A stretch of 64,000 nt of DNA from Ignavibacteria bacterium (lineage in GTDB: Bacteria; Bacteroidota; Ignavibacteria; Kapaibacteriales; UBA961): NCBI GenBank assembly GCA_016720145.1, contig JADJXV010000003.1, forward strand, positions 124,001 to 188,000. The letters run 5' to 3'. The notes under the pieces are model-generated. The model was not told the DNA's origin, did not search any database, and worked only from the letters and a program-made list of their open reading frames with translations. Positions 27,988-38,394 of the stretch are shown here, in pieces. The position numbers and the translations under genes were made by a program. Within the stretch, counting starts at the first letter, position 1. Each line of letters opens with the position of its first letter.

Positions 27988-29148
27988 ATGCTCAAAAGCA
28001 AACCTGCGATTCTCTTTTTCATATTCTTCATTACTCTCCTTTCCGTGATCGGCACTGTCTCATTGCCGCCTGCTTTGCCTGTTATAGCTCAGTTGTTTGG
28101 TGTGGCAAAAGCAGACATCGGTATGATTATGTCACTCTATACATTACCCGGTATTTTCCTGACCCCGGTTTTTGGTTATTTTGCTGATAAATTCGGACGA
28201 AAACGTATTCTCATTCCTTCACTTATCCTCTTTGGAATTTTCAGTATATGTTGCTTTTTTGCTACATCTTACTCTGAACTGTTACTGTGGAGATTTTTTC
28301 AAGGTGTGTCAGCCGCTTCACTCGGTTCACTCAACATCGTTTTGATAAATGATTATTACAATAACACTGATAAAAATAAAATACTTGGGCTCAATTCTGC
28401 TGTTATGAGTTTAGGAACTGCAGCTTTTCCAATTATGACTGCCGGTTTGCTTCATTTTGGGTGGAATTTCCCGTTTCTCATCAGTTCATTTTCGATACTC
28501 GTCGGGTTATTTGGCGGACTATTTTTCAAAGATGCATTTACTATTACGCCGAATTCAACTATTAATCCAGACACTAATTCCTCGCGTAAACTACTATGGA
28601 TCTATATAGTAAGCGCGATGACGTATATTATTCTCTTTGGCTGTTTTATGACGTATTTACCGTTTTTGATAAGCGATGTACTAGTTGGTAAGCCCATATT
28701 CACCGGACTGAGTATGACGATTCTATCCGTTGGAACACTCCTCGTTGCGCTTTTCTTCGGATACCTTTCCAAAAAAACATCTCAATATAAACTGCTCGCT
28801 TTTTCATTTTTGATTTACACCATTTCTCTCATTTTATTCGTGACTGCTTCAAGTATCACTCAAGTGTTAATAGCATCATTTATATACGGTTGTGGGAATG
28901 CAGTTAATTTTCCGAATACCCAAAGCATCATTAGCAAACTCTCGAATCCAAGCCGGCTCGCGACTAATTTGTCCTTTAATCGAATGTCAATTCTATTAGG
29001 ACAAACAATAGGTCCGCTTTTGATGGGAATTGTCTTCAAATATTCTGATTTGAATACTGTTTTTTTCGGTGGAATATTCCTTTCATTCCTCACGTTTGTT
29101 ATCGTCTATTTTAATCGTGCATTCAATTCTAAGTCTGAACTACTATGA
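27988..29148 (+). CDS. MFS drug-efflux-type transporter
   Basis: A 386-aa major facilitator protein with about twelve membrane segments. The loop 2-3 motif GYFADKFGRKRILI (motif A) and WRFFQGVSAASLGSLN (motif B region) point to a proton-driven drug:H+ antiporter of the 12-TM Bcr-like or DHA1 group. I chose ATG 27988 (5 bp after menA); an upstream in-frame start would add 21 residues lying inside menA. The TetR gene 100 bp downstream on the same strand could control it. Confidence 0.85.
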   Translation: MLKSKPAILFFIFFITLLSVIGTVSLPPALPVIAQLFGVAKADIGMIMSLYTLPGIFLTPVFGYFADKFGRKRILIPSLILFGIFSICCFFATSYSELLLWRFFQGVSAASLGSLNIVLINDYYNNTDKNKILGLNSAVMSLGTAAFPIMTAGLLHFGWNFPFLISSFSILVGLFGGLFFKDAFTITPNSTINPDTNSSRKLLWIYIVSAMTYIILFGCFMTYLPFLISDVLVGKPIFTGLSMTILSVGTLLVALFFGYLSKKTSQYKLLAFSFLIYTISLILFVTASSITQVLIASFIYGCGNAVNFPNTQSIISKLSNPSRLATNLSFNRMSILLGQTIGPLLMGIVFKYSDLNTVFFGGIFLSFLTFVIVYFNRAFNSKSELL

Positions 29149-29206
29149 ATTCTCAAATTCTCCATTCAACCAAATTAAATCCCTTTTTTTGACCGTCCAT
29201 ATTTTG

Positions 29207-29232
29207 TATTTTTGCCGACCGACGAGTCGGTC
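29207..29232 (+). promoter_or_regulatory. Promoter -7 box and palindromic operator for tetR
   Basis: TATTTTTG at 29207-29214 fits the Bacteroidota -7 consensus TAnnTTTG, with TTTG at 29188-29191 as a -33 candidate, though the 15-nt gap is short. Right after it, GACCGAC (29217-29223) and GTCGGTC (29226-29232) form a perfect inverted repeat across two bases, overlapping the expected transcription start. This is the typical position of a TetR self-repression operator. Confidence 0.6.
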
Positions 29233-29247
29233 AATATTTTATTCATA

Positions 29248-29933
29248 ATGAAAGAACAACTCAAATCCAAAGAACGTAAAGATGTTAAGCGTGAAATTAT
29301 CATCAAGGCTGCTATTCATATTTTCGGGCAAAAGGGCTTTCATTCTGCTAAAATTCAGGATATTGCCGACTTCGCCTCCGTTGGTAAGGGTACGGTTTAT
29401 GAATACTTTAGCACGAAAGATGAACTCTTCCTTGCCGTCTATGACAAGTGGATGGATGAATTCGAAGCCCGCATGACAGCAAGCGCGGACGAACACACGA
29501 ATCCTGTTTCCAAAGCCGATGCACTCATCGATACTGCGATTGATTTCTACGAAACACACGCGCAGTATGCGGCAATTCTCCTCGAATTTTGGGCGCATGC
29601 CCTGCGAAGCGAAAACCCGCATTTCCTCGAACGCATACGGCAGATGAAACAGACACTCGCAGATCTTGGCGCAGAGGTAACGCGCCAATTAATTGCAGTA
29701 AAAGCATTTACGGATGTTGATGCTGTTTCGTTCTCGCGGCTCGAACTCGGAATTTCGGATGGAATTTTCTTGCAATGGATTTAGATGGTAAGTCCTACGC
29801 GCTTCGTGATGCGTATAAATTCCGTCAATCGGTGATAGGAGCAGGACTTATGACTTCGGGATTCCGCAAGGTGATGTCACTCAAAACAAGAAAACATCTC
29901 AAACTTGGCTTTTGGAAACGTTCTAAAGAATAG
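29248..29933 (+). pseudogene. TetR-family regulator, frameshift in C-terminal part
   Basis: About 228 aa if repaired. The N-terminal DNA-binding domain is clear: REIIIKAAIHIFGQKGFHSA, then IQDIADFASVGKGTVYEYF with the TetR helix-turn-helix. The ligand-binding half follows, including LLEFWAHALRSENPHF. At TTTTCTT (29765-29771) one base appears to be missing: the frame ends early at 29784, while the next frame continues LDGKSYALRDAYKFRQ to a stop at 29933. The start at ATG 29248 matches the usual short leader before the first helix. An operator-like palindrome lies directly upstream. Confidence 0.82.
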
Positions 29934-29980
29934 TTCGTGATTGATGCAGCTTCTTAAGGAGTAATTGGCAAGTATTTGAA

Positions 29981-30062
29981 CACTTCGACAAGCTCAGTGT
30001 GACTGAGTAATTTATTCAGACTAGTTGTAAAACGTTAGTCATGCTGAGCTTGTCGAAGCATC
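29981..30062. repeat. Inverted pair of TTCGACAAGCTCAG repeats
   Basis: CTTCGACAAGCTCAGTGTGAC at 29982 onward and its near-complement GTCATGCTGAGCTTGTCGAAG at 30038 onward form an 82-bp element with inverted ends. The same motif recurs at 39611-39635 and 39674-39688. Confidence 0.85.
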
Positions 30063-30114
30063 AAGCACAAAACCAATTTTCTTTAATTTGAGTACTGTTT
30101 TTTAATTCTTTTAA

Positions 30115-30128
30115 ATTGAATATTCAAT
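30115..30128. promoter_or_regulatory. 14-bp palindrome before TonB receptor
   Basis: ATTGAATATTCAAT is a perfect palindrome 51 bp before the receptor start and next to a TTGACC. Position suggests an operator; the regulator is unknown. Confidence 0.35.
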
Positions 30129-30178
30129 ATTGACCTTTCGTTAGGTGTAGTACTTATTTACATTTACGAAAGTTTATC

Positions 30179-32632
30179 ATGAAGTATCTTGTTTCTCTTT
30201 TGTTGGTCGTGTCGATGGTTCTACCAGTTTCTGCACAAACCGGTAGTATTTCAGGAAAAATTATCAATAATGAGGGAACCGGTGTTTCCGCATTGAATGT
30301 TCGGATTAATAATCTAAAACTCAGAACTACGACCAATAACGAGGGTAACTTCAAACTCTCAAATGTGCCGAATGGTGAACTAACCATTGTAATATCAGGA
30401 CTTGGCTACAAAACAACCTCCAAGCAAATCTCCGTCAAATCCTCAGAAAACTCCACTCTCTATGTAACTATAGAAACAAATGACATCCCAATGTCTGAAG
30501 TATCTGTCTATGGTGCAGCTCGTCGGATGCAAAAAATCACCGAAGCGCCGGCAGCTGTTTCGGTCGTGCTTCCTGCCGATATCGAGCGTGGGAATAATCA
30601 TGGACAGCTCGCCAAAACGCTCGAACATTTCCCCGGTGTCGATGTGGTACAATCGGGAATGAATGATTTCAATGTGAATACACGCGGATTCAATAACTCT
30701 ATTAACAGGCGTGTACTTGTATTACTCGACGGACGCGATCCTTCGACTCCCCTCCTCAATTTAGTAGAATGGAATTCCTTCCAAACTTCACTTTCGGATG
30801 TGAGTAAAATCGAAGTTGTTCGCGGTCCGGGTTCGGCATTGTACGGCACTAATGCCTATAATGGCGTGATTAATATTACTTCCAATACTCCCCGCGATGT
30901 GCTCGGCACAAGAGTCGCTATCACGGGCGGACAATACTCGACCTTCCGAGGAAACATCCGTCATGCAGGCGAGATAGATGATAATTTTTCGTACAAAGTG
31001 ACCGCCAATTACTCCCGTCAAAAGCAAGCATGGATTTCCTCCCGCGACACAGCTCATGGTGGCACACTTGAATATCCCGGTCTCGGAGCAGATGTCATCG
31101 ATGGCAGAGTACGCCGTGCAGGAATCGACAGTGTTGGTAATATTGCAGATCTTATAGCTGCAAATGATGTAGCAGAAAGTATTTCCGGTACAGCTCGGGT
31201 AGATTACAACTTCTCCCAAGATGAAAGTTTGACAGCAGAAATCGGAAGTTCACGGTATGGCGGTGAATATTTTGTCAATACAACCGGTAGGATTTTGATC
31301 AATGATGTCGAAAAACCATTCGCACGACTAGCGTATAACTCTAAGCACTGGAACGTACAAGCGAATTGGAGCCGCCGTAATGCCATGTCACCGCATATCG
31401 TTATGAGCGCCACAGCGACGTCAAGCGAACGCTCCGATGTAGCTGTCGTCGATGCTCAGTGGAATGACTCATTCCTCAATGATGATCTCAAAATTATAGG
31501 CGGTGTGTCACATGAATATCAGCATGTCAATACATCGACCGTGAATGCTACTCCTCTTCTTTCACCGGATAACCTTCACAATAACTTTAGTGGTTTATAC
31601 GGACAAATAGAATATAAGCTCATGGATAATCTACAGCTTGTCGGCGCAGCCCGCCTCGACCGTTCGACTTTTTTTGAGACTCAATTCTCCCCTAAAGGTG
31701 GACTAGTCTATACACCTGTCCAAGATCATACTTTCCGTATGACCGTCAACAGGTCGTTCCTCCGCCCAAGCTATGGCGATAAATTTAGACGTTCTGTAAT
31801 CGGTGGTCTGCCTCCAACAGTCAATTTAGCAAGAATTGACTCGACAATTTCTGCACAAACAGGAGTCGCTAAGCTCAATTTACCATCAATCACTCCTCAA
31901 GTATTATTCCTCGGTAATCCGAATATTGGTGTCGAGACTGCACTTTCGTACGAATTCGGATATAAAGGTATCATTTCAAAAAATATGTATGTGACGGTCG
32001 ATGCGTATTTGAACAATCGTACCAACTTTATTTCTCAAGCACTTGGTGGCTTAGCTCCAGAATATTATACACCTATTCGCTATGGGAATCAACAAGCAGA
32101 TTCACTCATGCGTGTTATGATTGGTGTAGGAAATTATGACCGTTACAACGGGCTATCTCGTGATGTGGAGACCGGTAATCCTGCCTTGAGTATCTCACCG
32201 ACCAATATTGGATTAATTAATGAATATGGACTTGAGTTTGGCGTAAATTACTATGCTTTCACTAACTTATCAGTATCAGCAAACCTTGCATTATTAGACT
32301 ATAAAATAGTCGAAAATAAAGTGACTGCACAAAAAATCGTTCCGAATACTTCGCCTACCCGTGTAAACCTTGGAGTACAATACGAAGAGCGCGGAATGTA
32401 TGATGTAGGAGTCAATATTCACGGCGCAAAAGGATTTGAATGGGTAGCAGGCACAGTACAAGGAAGTGTACCTGAATACTGGGTGGTCAATTTCAACGCA
32501 AGTTATAACTTCACGAAAGATTTACGACTTGGTGTGAATGTGTTTAATTTACTAGATCGTCAGCATTATCAGATATTTGGGGGAACAATACTCCGCAGAT
32601 ATGCAACTGCTGAAGCATCATTTAGTTTCTAG
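30179..32632 (+). CDS. TonB-dependent outer-membrane receptor
   Basis: An 817-aa receptor with a signal peptide cleaved after about residue 20 (VLPVSAQ). A carboxypeptidase-regulatory-like domain follows (about 22-105: GSISGKIINNEGTGVSALNV), then a plug domain (about 125-230: VSVVLPADIERG, GSALYGTNAYNGVINI) and a 22-strand-type barrel ending in the terminal Phe of ATAEASFSF. The lack of a SusD partner argues against glycan uptake; metal-siderophore, cobalamin or peptide uptake is more likely. It stands alone between tetR and a convergent glycosyltransferase gene. Confidence 0.92.
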   Translation: MKYLVSLLLVVSMVLPVSAQTGSISGKIINNEGTGVSALNVRINNLKLRTTTNNEGNFKLSNVPNGELTIVISGLGYKTTSKQISVKSSENSTLYVTIETNDIPMSEVSVYGAARRMQKITEAPAAVSVVLPADIERGNNHGQLAKTLEHFPGVDVVQSGMNDFNVNTRGFNNSINRRVLVLLDGRDPSTPLLNLVEWNSFQTSLSDVSKIEVVRGPGSALYGTNAYNGVINITSNTPRDVLGTRVAITGGQYSTFRGNIRHAGEIDDNFSYKVTANYSRQKQAWISSRDTAHGGTLEYPGLGADVIDGRVRRAGIDSVGNIADLIAANDVAESISGTARVDYNFSQDESLTAEIGSSRYGGEYFVNTTGRILINDVEKPFARLAYNSKHWNVQANWSRRNAMSPHIVMSATATSSERSDVAVVDAQWNDSFLNDDLKIIGGVSHEYQHVNTSTVNATPLLSPDNLHNNFSGLYGQIEYKLMDNLQLVGAARLDRSTFFETQFSPKGGLVYTPVQDHTFRMTVNRSFLRPSYGDKFRRSVIGGLPPTVNLARIDSTISAQTGVAKLNLPSITPQVLFLGNPNIGVETALSYEFGYKGIISKNMYVTVDAYLNNRTNFISQALGGLAPEYYTPIRYGNQQADSLMRVMIGVGNYDRYNGLSRDVETGNPALSISPTNIGLINEYGLEFGVNYYAFTNLSVSANLALLDYKIVENKVTAQKIVPNTSPTRVNLGVQYEERGMYDVGVNIHGAKGFEWVAGTVQGSVPEYWVVNFNASYNFTKDLRLGVNVFNLLDRQHYQIFGGTILRRYATAEASFSF

Positions 32633-32650
32633 TACTTAAAAGCCCAAATC

Positions 32651-32680
32651 AAAAAGGCGAATCAAACGATTCGCCTTTTT
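32651..32680. terminator. Bidirectional terminator
   Basis: AAAAAGGCGAATC and GATTCGCCTTTTT pair perfectly (13 bp) over an AAAC loop between convergent genes, with A and T tracts giving a U-tail in both directions. Confidence 0.92.
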
Positions 32681-32689
32681 ACTTCAGAT

Positions 32690-33901
32690 TCAGCTTTTAG
32701 AATGATATTTTTCTATCAACTGTTGGTAAGTGTCAAGCATAATTTTGGCCGAACTCTCCCACGTAAAATTCTCAACAACAAATTTTCGTGCTGCTTCTCT
32801 GGTTTGTGAATAATGGTCGTAATTATTTATTAAATCAATAATTATCTGCGCAGTCTTCGTAGGATTGTCAGATGTAAATAATCCATCTGATTCAGTAGCC
32901 GGAATACCTTCCATTGCCACAGGTGTAGCTACGACGAGGAGTTCCATAGCCATCGCTTCAAGGATTTTGATGCGCACGCCACTACCAACAAATAAAGGAG
33001 CAATTGAAATTCCGGCTCGATTCAAATAGGGCTGCACTCGCTCAACATAACCGATGACATCGACGCCTTTGTCTTTCCATTCATGAAAATATTCGGGTGG
33101 GTTTTTGCCGATAATCGAAAGCCGCACATCAGGAATTTCAGCACGAACGAGTGGTAGTACATTCTCAACAAACCAACGAACGCCCTCGACATTGTGAATC
33201 CATTTATAGGTAGTAGCGATAACCAACTCTTTGGGATTACGAATAATTGAAGAATCCGGCATCCACTCTTTGGGATTTATTCCGGGTGAAGCAACAATTA
33301 CATTTGCTGTCGGTTCAAGGCGCAACGCTTGCTGTTTGTCATGCTCAGTAACAGCAAAGATTGCATCCATTTTAGGGAAAAGTCGCTGTTCGGCTTCACG
33401 CAACAACCGTGCTTGCCTCTCGATATACATCTTCTTTAGGGAAGGCTTGAGACTGTCAGCATAGCGCTGCCAGATAATCCATTCGACATTATGAAGGCGC
33501 AGGCAAACCGGAATATTCTGAATTGATTGTGCAAATAAAGCAGCCGTCATCATACAAGAATGATCGGCATGAATGATGTCAAATTTTTCTTTTCGTAAGA
33601 GTGAGCTCAGGTCTTTCATGATCTCACTTCCTTGATGCTTCCACATATAAATAGACAGTGGTAGCACAGCAGATACTGCAAGTCTAAGAAGTGAATTTTT
33701 GGTAGAATGACGGCAAATTCTAACCTTTGCAACCTGTTCACCTTGCTTAAGATGCAGAGCCGAGGGATGTTCGGCAGATAACGCAAACATCGTCACATCC
33801 GCCCTTGCTTTTGCGAATTCTCGGGTAAAATTTGCGATACCGATACGCCCGCCATCATCATCCGGGAAAGGATATTGGGGAGTCAATTGAAGTATTTTCA
33901 T
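32690..33901 (-). CDS. Family 1/4-type glycosyltransferase
   Basis: A 403-aa GT-B-fold enzyme. The N-terminal LQLTPQYPFPDDDGGRIGI is the usual acceptor-side start; the donor-side has VASPGINPKEW, LSIIGKNPPEYF, then IAPLFVGSGVRIKILEAMAM, the conserved nucleotide-sugar motif with E. It should transfer a sugar to a surface glycan or lipid; substrates are unknown. It is a single gene with no capsule neighbours, so its pathway partners lie elsewhere. Confidence 0.88.
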   Translation of the reverse strand: MKILQLTPQYPFPDDDGGRIGIANFTREFAKARADVTMFALSAEHPSALHLKQGEQVAKVRICRHSTKNSLLRLAVSAVLPLSIYMWKHQGSEIMKDLSSLLRKEKFDIIHADHSCMMTAALFAQSIQNIPVCLRLHNVEWIIWQRYADSLKPSLKKMYIERQARLLREAEQRLFPKMDAIFAVTEHDKQQALRLEPTANVIVASPGINPKEWMPDSSIIRNPKELVIATTYKWIHNVEGVRWFVENVLPLVRAEIPDVRLSIIGKNPPEYFHEWKDKGVDVIGYVERVQPYLNRAGISIAPLFVGSGVRIKILEAMAMELLVVATPVAMEGIPATESDGLFTSDNPTKTAQIIIDLINNYDHYSQTREAARKFVVENFTWESSAKIMLDTYQQLIEKYHSKS

Positions 33902-34076
33902 AACAGAATAAGAACGACCAAAAAATCATTTTACAAGATATTATGTTTCAAATGAAATATTAGTTCAAAATACGCAAATTGATTGGTATTTTTGTCGAAC
34001 GACTTTTACAATCGAAACGCTCAATTGATAAACTCTTAATAATAAACTCTCTTTCATTATTAGACAAGGATTAGGA

Positions 34077-35363
34077 ATGACATATCTTTACAATTCCGGC
34101 TTTGGAAATGAATTTGCGACAGAAGCTGTCGCCGGCGCGCTGCCAAAAGGACAAAATTCACCACAGAAAGCACCCTTCGGACTCTACGCCGAACAAGTAA
34201 GCGGCACCGCATTTACGGCGCCAAGGCATTATAATCAACGTACTTGGCTCTATCGAATCCGTCCATCTGTCGTTCATAAACCATACGTCCAAATCTCCAA
34301 CGGACTCCTTCGCTCCACACCTTTTGACGAAGTGACGACTCCACCGAATCAATTACGATGGAGTCCTATTCCACTTCCATCGACCCCTGTTACCTTCGTT
34401 GATGGCATTGTATCAATGGCAGGAAATGGTGATTCTACTGTTCACACCGGCGTTGCAATACATGTCTACGCTGCCAATACTTCCATGATCGACACATTCT
34501 TCTACAATGCTGACGGTGAAATGCTTATCGTACCTCAACTTGGTACCCTGATTATGTTTACGGAAATGGGTTATTTGGAAGTAGCACCCGGAGAAATTTG
34601 TGTGATTCCACGTGGAATTAAATTCAGAGTAGAATTACCGGATGGCGCTTCTCGTGGTTACATCTGTGAAAATTATGGTACTTCCTTCCGACTGCCGGAT
34701 CTCGGACCAATCGGCGCAAATGGACTTGCCAATCCACGGGACTTCCTCACACCGGTCGCAGCATTCGAAGACAAAGTTGGTACGTATCATGTAATTGCTA
34801 AATTTCTCGGGAACTTATGGAAGTCCGAACTCGACCATTCCCCGCTCAATGTGGTCGCATGGCATGGAAATTATGCTCCGTACAAATATGATTTAGCTAA
34901 TTTTAACTGCATCAATTCCGTGACCTTTGACCATCCTGACCCGTCGATTTATACCGTTCTCACCGCTCCTTCAGAAATTCCCGGAACGGCAAATTGTGAC
35001 TTTGTAATCTTCCCACCTCGCTGGATGGTAGCCGAACATACCTTCCGTCCTCCATGGTTCCACCGTAATTTCATGAATGAATTCATGGGATTAATCATTG
35101 GCGCGTATGATGCAAAAGCCGAAGGATTCGTACCGGGAGGATGCAGCTTGCATAATTGTATGTCGGGTCATGGGCCGGACTCAGCAACCTACGAAAAAGC
35201 ATCCAACGGAGAATTAAAACCTCACTATCTTGATAATACACTTGCGTTTATGTTCGAGACGCGATTCGTATGCCGACCTACAAAATACGCGATGGAAACC
35301 GGTGAATTGCAGTTGGATTATTATACTTGCTGGCAGGGACTCAAGCCGGAATTCGGACGGTAA
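34077..35363 (+). CDS. hmgA: Homogentisate 1,2-dioxygenase
   Basis: A 428-aa non-haem iron dioxygenase that opens the homogentisate ring to maleylacetoacetate in tyrosine and phenylalanine breakdown. The iron ligands are visible as His and Glu in WFHRNFMNEFMG and the His in MSGHGPD, and the cupin body NSGFGNEFATEA to WQGLKPEFGR matches the family end to end. AAGGA lies 6 nt before the ATG. No other pathway gene (fumarylacetoacetase, hydroxyphenylpyruvate dioxygenase) is nearby. Confidence 0.96.
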   Translation: MTYLYNSGFGNEFATEAVAGALPKGQNSPQKAPFGLYAEQVSGTAFTAPRHYNQRTWLYRIRPSVVHKPYVQISNGLLRSTPFDEVTTPPNQLRWSPIPLPSTPVTFVDGIVSMAGNGDSTVHTGVAIHVYAANTSMIDTFFYNADGEMLIVPQLGTLIMFTEMGYLEVAPGEICVIPRGIKFRVELPDGASRGYICENYGTSFRLPDLGPIGANGLANPRDFLTPVAAFEDKVGTYHVIAKFLGNLWKSELDHSPLNVVAWHGNYAPYKYDLANFNCINSVTFDHPDPSIYTVLTAPSEIPGTANCDFVIFPPRWMVAEHTFRPPWFHRNFMNEFMGLIIGAYDAKAEGFVPGGCSLHNCMSGHGPDSATYEKASNGELKPHYLDNTLAFMFETRFVCRPTKYAMETGELQLDYYTCWQGLKPEFGR

Positions 35364-35454
35364 TTATTTAAAACTAAAACTTAAATTTTGAAAAACAATC
35401 TTATAGGATATGCTTTGAAATATTAATCGTTATAACAAATTTATTGCTACAACT

Positions 35455-37228
35455 ATGAAAACAACTCCTCAGAGTCGTAGAAAAAGTATAATACAACTTG
35501 TTGTATTATATGCTGTTATGTCGGGGGCATGGATTTTCTTGTCAGATATATTGTTAACTGCTTTTTTTTCGGCGAACGTCGAGCAGTTTAAAGAATATTC
35601 AATTCTGAAGGGGTTGTTTTTTGTGGGTACTACATCCGGCATGTTCTACTTTTTCTGTATGAAATGGCAGCGGCATCTCGAACGTGTGGAGACAAATCTC
35701 GAACTCAATGCGCTGGAAGTGGTTACCGGAAAAACTAAATATGCTAGAATTTTTGAGGTTGCGAATGAAGCATTATTTATCATCGACAGAGACACCCTGA
35801 AATTCTTGGAAGTTAATGAATCTGCTTGTGTTATGTACGGTTATATAAAGAATGATTTTCTTCATTCGCTGAGTGTTCTCGATATGACCATTAACCCTGA
35901 ATCATCAATTAAATCAATCAATTCAGAAACAATACGTGTCGAATATGCACTCCATAAAAAAATCGAACGGAGAAGTTTTTCCGGTAGATATTTCACTCAC
36001 GTATTTCTCACTGACGATCAACGGTTAATTGCCGCCTCCGTCCGCAATATGACCACACATTATGAATTAGTCAATAGTCTCAAATCCAACGAACAAAAGT
36101 ATATAGATGCTCAATTGATGGGAAATGTCGGGAATTGGACGTGGGATTTGAGAACACAATCTGTGATTTGGTCGCCGGGATTGTACAAAATATATGGAAT
36201 TACTCCTACTGAATTGCCCTAAAACAGAAGAAGATTTTTATGCTTTTATTCATCCTGATGATAGAGAATTAGTATCCAAACAGTTAGAATTGCTCTTCAA
36301 GTACAAGCAACCTGTCAAATGGGATTCGAGATTTGTACTGAAAGATAATCAAGTGCGATATGTGATGAATCAATGTATTATTAAGGTCGATAAAAGTGGA
36401 GAACCTATTGAAGTCGTTGGTACAATTGCAGATATAACTGATCGGAAAATTGCGGAAATAGAGATTTTGAAAATGAATCAGCTTCTTGAAGAGCGAGTCG
36501 CACAGAGAACAAAGGAGCTAGTCGTCTTGAACCAAGATAAAGATGAAATTCTAAGTATCACCGCTCACGATTTGAGGAATCCACTTGGAGGAATTCTTCT
36601 TCAAAGCTCACTTGTCAAGCTGTATTACGAAAAAGGTCAGCTCGAGCAAGCCAATACTTATATTCTCGATATCGAAAAATCTGTTCATCGCATGAATGAG
36701 ATCATTACTAATTTATTGAATTCACACGCACTTGAAATAGGTAAATATAATTTTGAATTTAATGAATATGACTGCTCGGAAGTAGTTCGAATCACTGTCG
36801 ATACGTTTGAGTCACAGGCGAATCACAAAGGAATCCACATAACTCAAATTATACAACTCTTTCAATTGCATATTGATAAAGATGCATTTCGTGAAGTGTT
36901 GGAAAATTTGCTCTCCAATGCAGTAAAATACTCACCTCTGAACAAGAATATTACCGTTAATTTATCATTTACACCCGCGGGTAAGCTTCGCGTAGAAGTA
37001 CAAGACAAAGGTCCAGGTATCTCTGTCGAGGATCAAAAAAGACTCTTTGGGAAATTTGTCCGCTTATCTGCAAAGCCGACCGGCGGTGAAAGTTCATCCG
37101 GACTTGGCTTGTCAATAGCGAAAAGCATCGTAGAACAAATGCATGGATCAATTTGGTGTGAAAGCATTGAAGGTGTAGGTTCTACTTTTTTTGTCGAATT
37201 CCCGGTTCACTCACCTATTTCTCAATAA
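35455..37228 (+). pseudogene. PAS-domain histidine kinase, single frameshift
   Basis: About 590 aa if repaired. Two membrane segments (about 15-35 and 52-68) are followed by two PAS domains, a HisKA region with the phospho-acceptor His in SITAHDLRNPLGG, and an ATPase domain with N (NLLSNAVKYS), G1 (DKGPGISVEDQ) and G2 (GLGLSIAKSIV) boxes. The frame breaks inside the second PAS at CCCTAAAA (36217-36224): the first frame stops right after GITPTELP, and the other continues KTEEDFYAFIHPDDRE. Removing one C restores a continuous PAS domain. As read, the halves would be a membrane sensor and a soluble kinase, but the cut through a PAS fold argues against a natural split. No response regulator is adjacent. 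Confidence 0.85.
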
Positions 37229-37302
37229 ATAATTGAATCGATGACTTTTTTAAAAATTGAACATAATTCATCATTGTATTTCCAAAGTGTTGTCTTGAGG
37301 TA

Positions 37303-37674
37303 TTGATACTGCGAAAGCCGCTCGGATTGGTGTTTACATCAGACGAGTTAGCCCTTGAACACAACGAAATTCACCTCATTGGCAAAGAAGATACTACAAT
37401 CGTCTGTACCCTTCAATTACGCCCTATCAACCTTCATACCGTTCAAATGCGGCAAGTAGCTGTCGATGAATCCTATCAAAGCAAAGGCATTGGACGTGAG
37501 TTAGTCGAGTATTGTGAACAAGTTGCGCTGGATGGAAAGTATAATGAAATTATTCTTCATGCCCGCGAAACAGCCATAGAATTCTACTTAAAGCTCGGCT
37601 ATGAATTGTACGGCGAACCGTTTACCGAAGTTGGTATTCCCCATCGAAACATGAGAAAATTTCTACATACTTAA
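37303..37674 (+). CDS. GNAT acetyltransferase (small)
   Basis: A 123-aa GNAT domain. The acetyl-CoA loop is QVAVDESYQSKGIGRELVEY, and LHARETAIEFYLKLGYELYG is the usual C-terminal half. The start is uncertain: TTG 37303 lies only 2 nt after a GAGG Shine-Dalgarno (37297-37300), and no ATG precedes the conserved strand. The substrate is unknown. The rhomboid gene starts 8 bp after the stop, so the two are likely cotranscribed. Confidence 0.8.
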   Translation: MILRKPLGLVFTSDELALEHNEIHLIGKEDTTIVCTLQLRPINLHTVQMRQVAVDESYQSKGIGRELVEYCEQVALDGKYNEIILHARETAIEFYLKLGYELYGEPFTEVGIPHRNMRKFLHT

Positions 37675-37682
37675 AGACAATC

Positions 37683-38339
37683 ATGGAATCATATCTTGGT
37701 TTACTCCTTATCGGCGCGAATCTTATCGTAACTGTCATCTGCTTTTCGAACCGCGCACTGTACGAAAATCTGCTCTTCAGCATCGGACATATCCGGCACA
37801 ACCGAGAATATTACCGTTTTCTGACATCAGGTTTTCTCCATGCAGATTGGACACATTTGATCTTTAACATGATCAGTTTGTTTTCATTTATAGGTATTTG
37901 TGCTGAGGTATTCGGCACAACTTCGACGTTACTTATCTACTTTGGAAGTTTAGTCGGCGGTAATGTGGCCGCGTATTTCTCCAATAAAGAACAAGATGAT
38001 TATCGTGCAGTAGGCGCTTCGGGTGCTGTTTCGGGTATAATGTTCTCGAGTATCCTCCTTTTCCCCGAAGGTAAAATCGCCCTGATGCTCTTCCCAATTC
38101 CAATGCCTTCATGGGTGTTCGCTATTTTCTATATCGGATATTCCATGTACGGCATGCGCGCATCACAAGATAATATTGGTCATGAAGCACATCTCGGCGG
38201 CGCTATGACGGGATTACTACTCACACTTTTGTTACTACCGCAACTCCTTTTTCTCGAACCACTTTTGATTGCAGCGCTTGTGATTCCTTGTATCGGTTTT
38301 TTTGTGTGGAGTTTGTCTCAGAAGAACAAACTTCAATAA
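37683..38339 (+). CDS. Rhomboid-family intramembrane serine protease
   Basis: A 218-aa membrane protein with six hydrophobic segments. The catalytic Ser is in VGASGAVSG (GxSG), and the partner His in HEAHLGGAMTGLL. The structural HLIFNMISLFSF after segment 2 is also typical (HxxxN). It should cleave membrane-anchored proteins within the bilayer; substrates are not predictable. It sits 8 bp after the GNAT gene and 55 bp before the flavoprotein. Confidence 0.92.
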   Translation: MESYLGLLLIGANLIVTVICFSNRALYENLLFSIGHIRHNREYYRFLTSGFLHADWTHLIFNMISLFSFIGICAEVFGTTSTLLIYFGSLVGGNVAAYFSNKEQDDYRAVGASGAVSGIMFSSILLFPEGKIALMLFPIPMPSWVFAIFYIGYSMYGMRASQDNIGHEAHLGGAMTGLLLTLLLLPQLLFLEPLLIAALVIPCIGFFVWSLSQKNKLQ

Positions 38340-38394
38340 TGAGTTGCGCTCCCCTTTACCCTGAATTACGCTCACGACTGCACACAGGAATTTC

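Noticed and set aside
35455..37228. Natural two-protein split sensor and kinase
   Set aside because: The break falls inside a PAS fold with perfect continuation in the next frame, which fits a one-base indel better.
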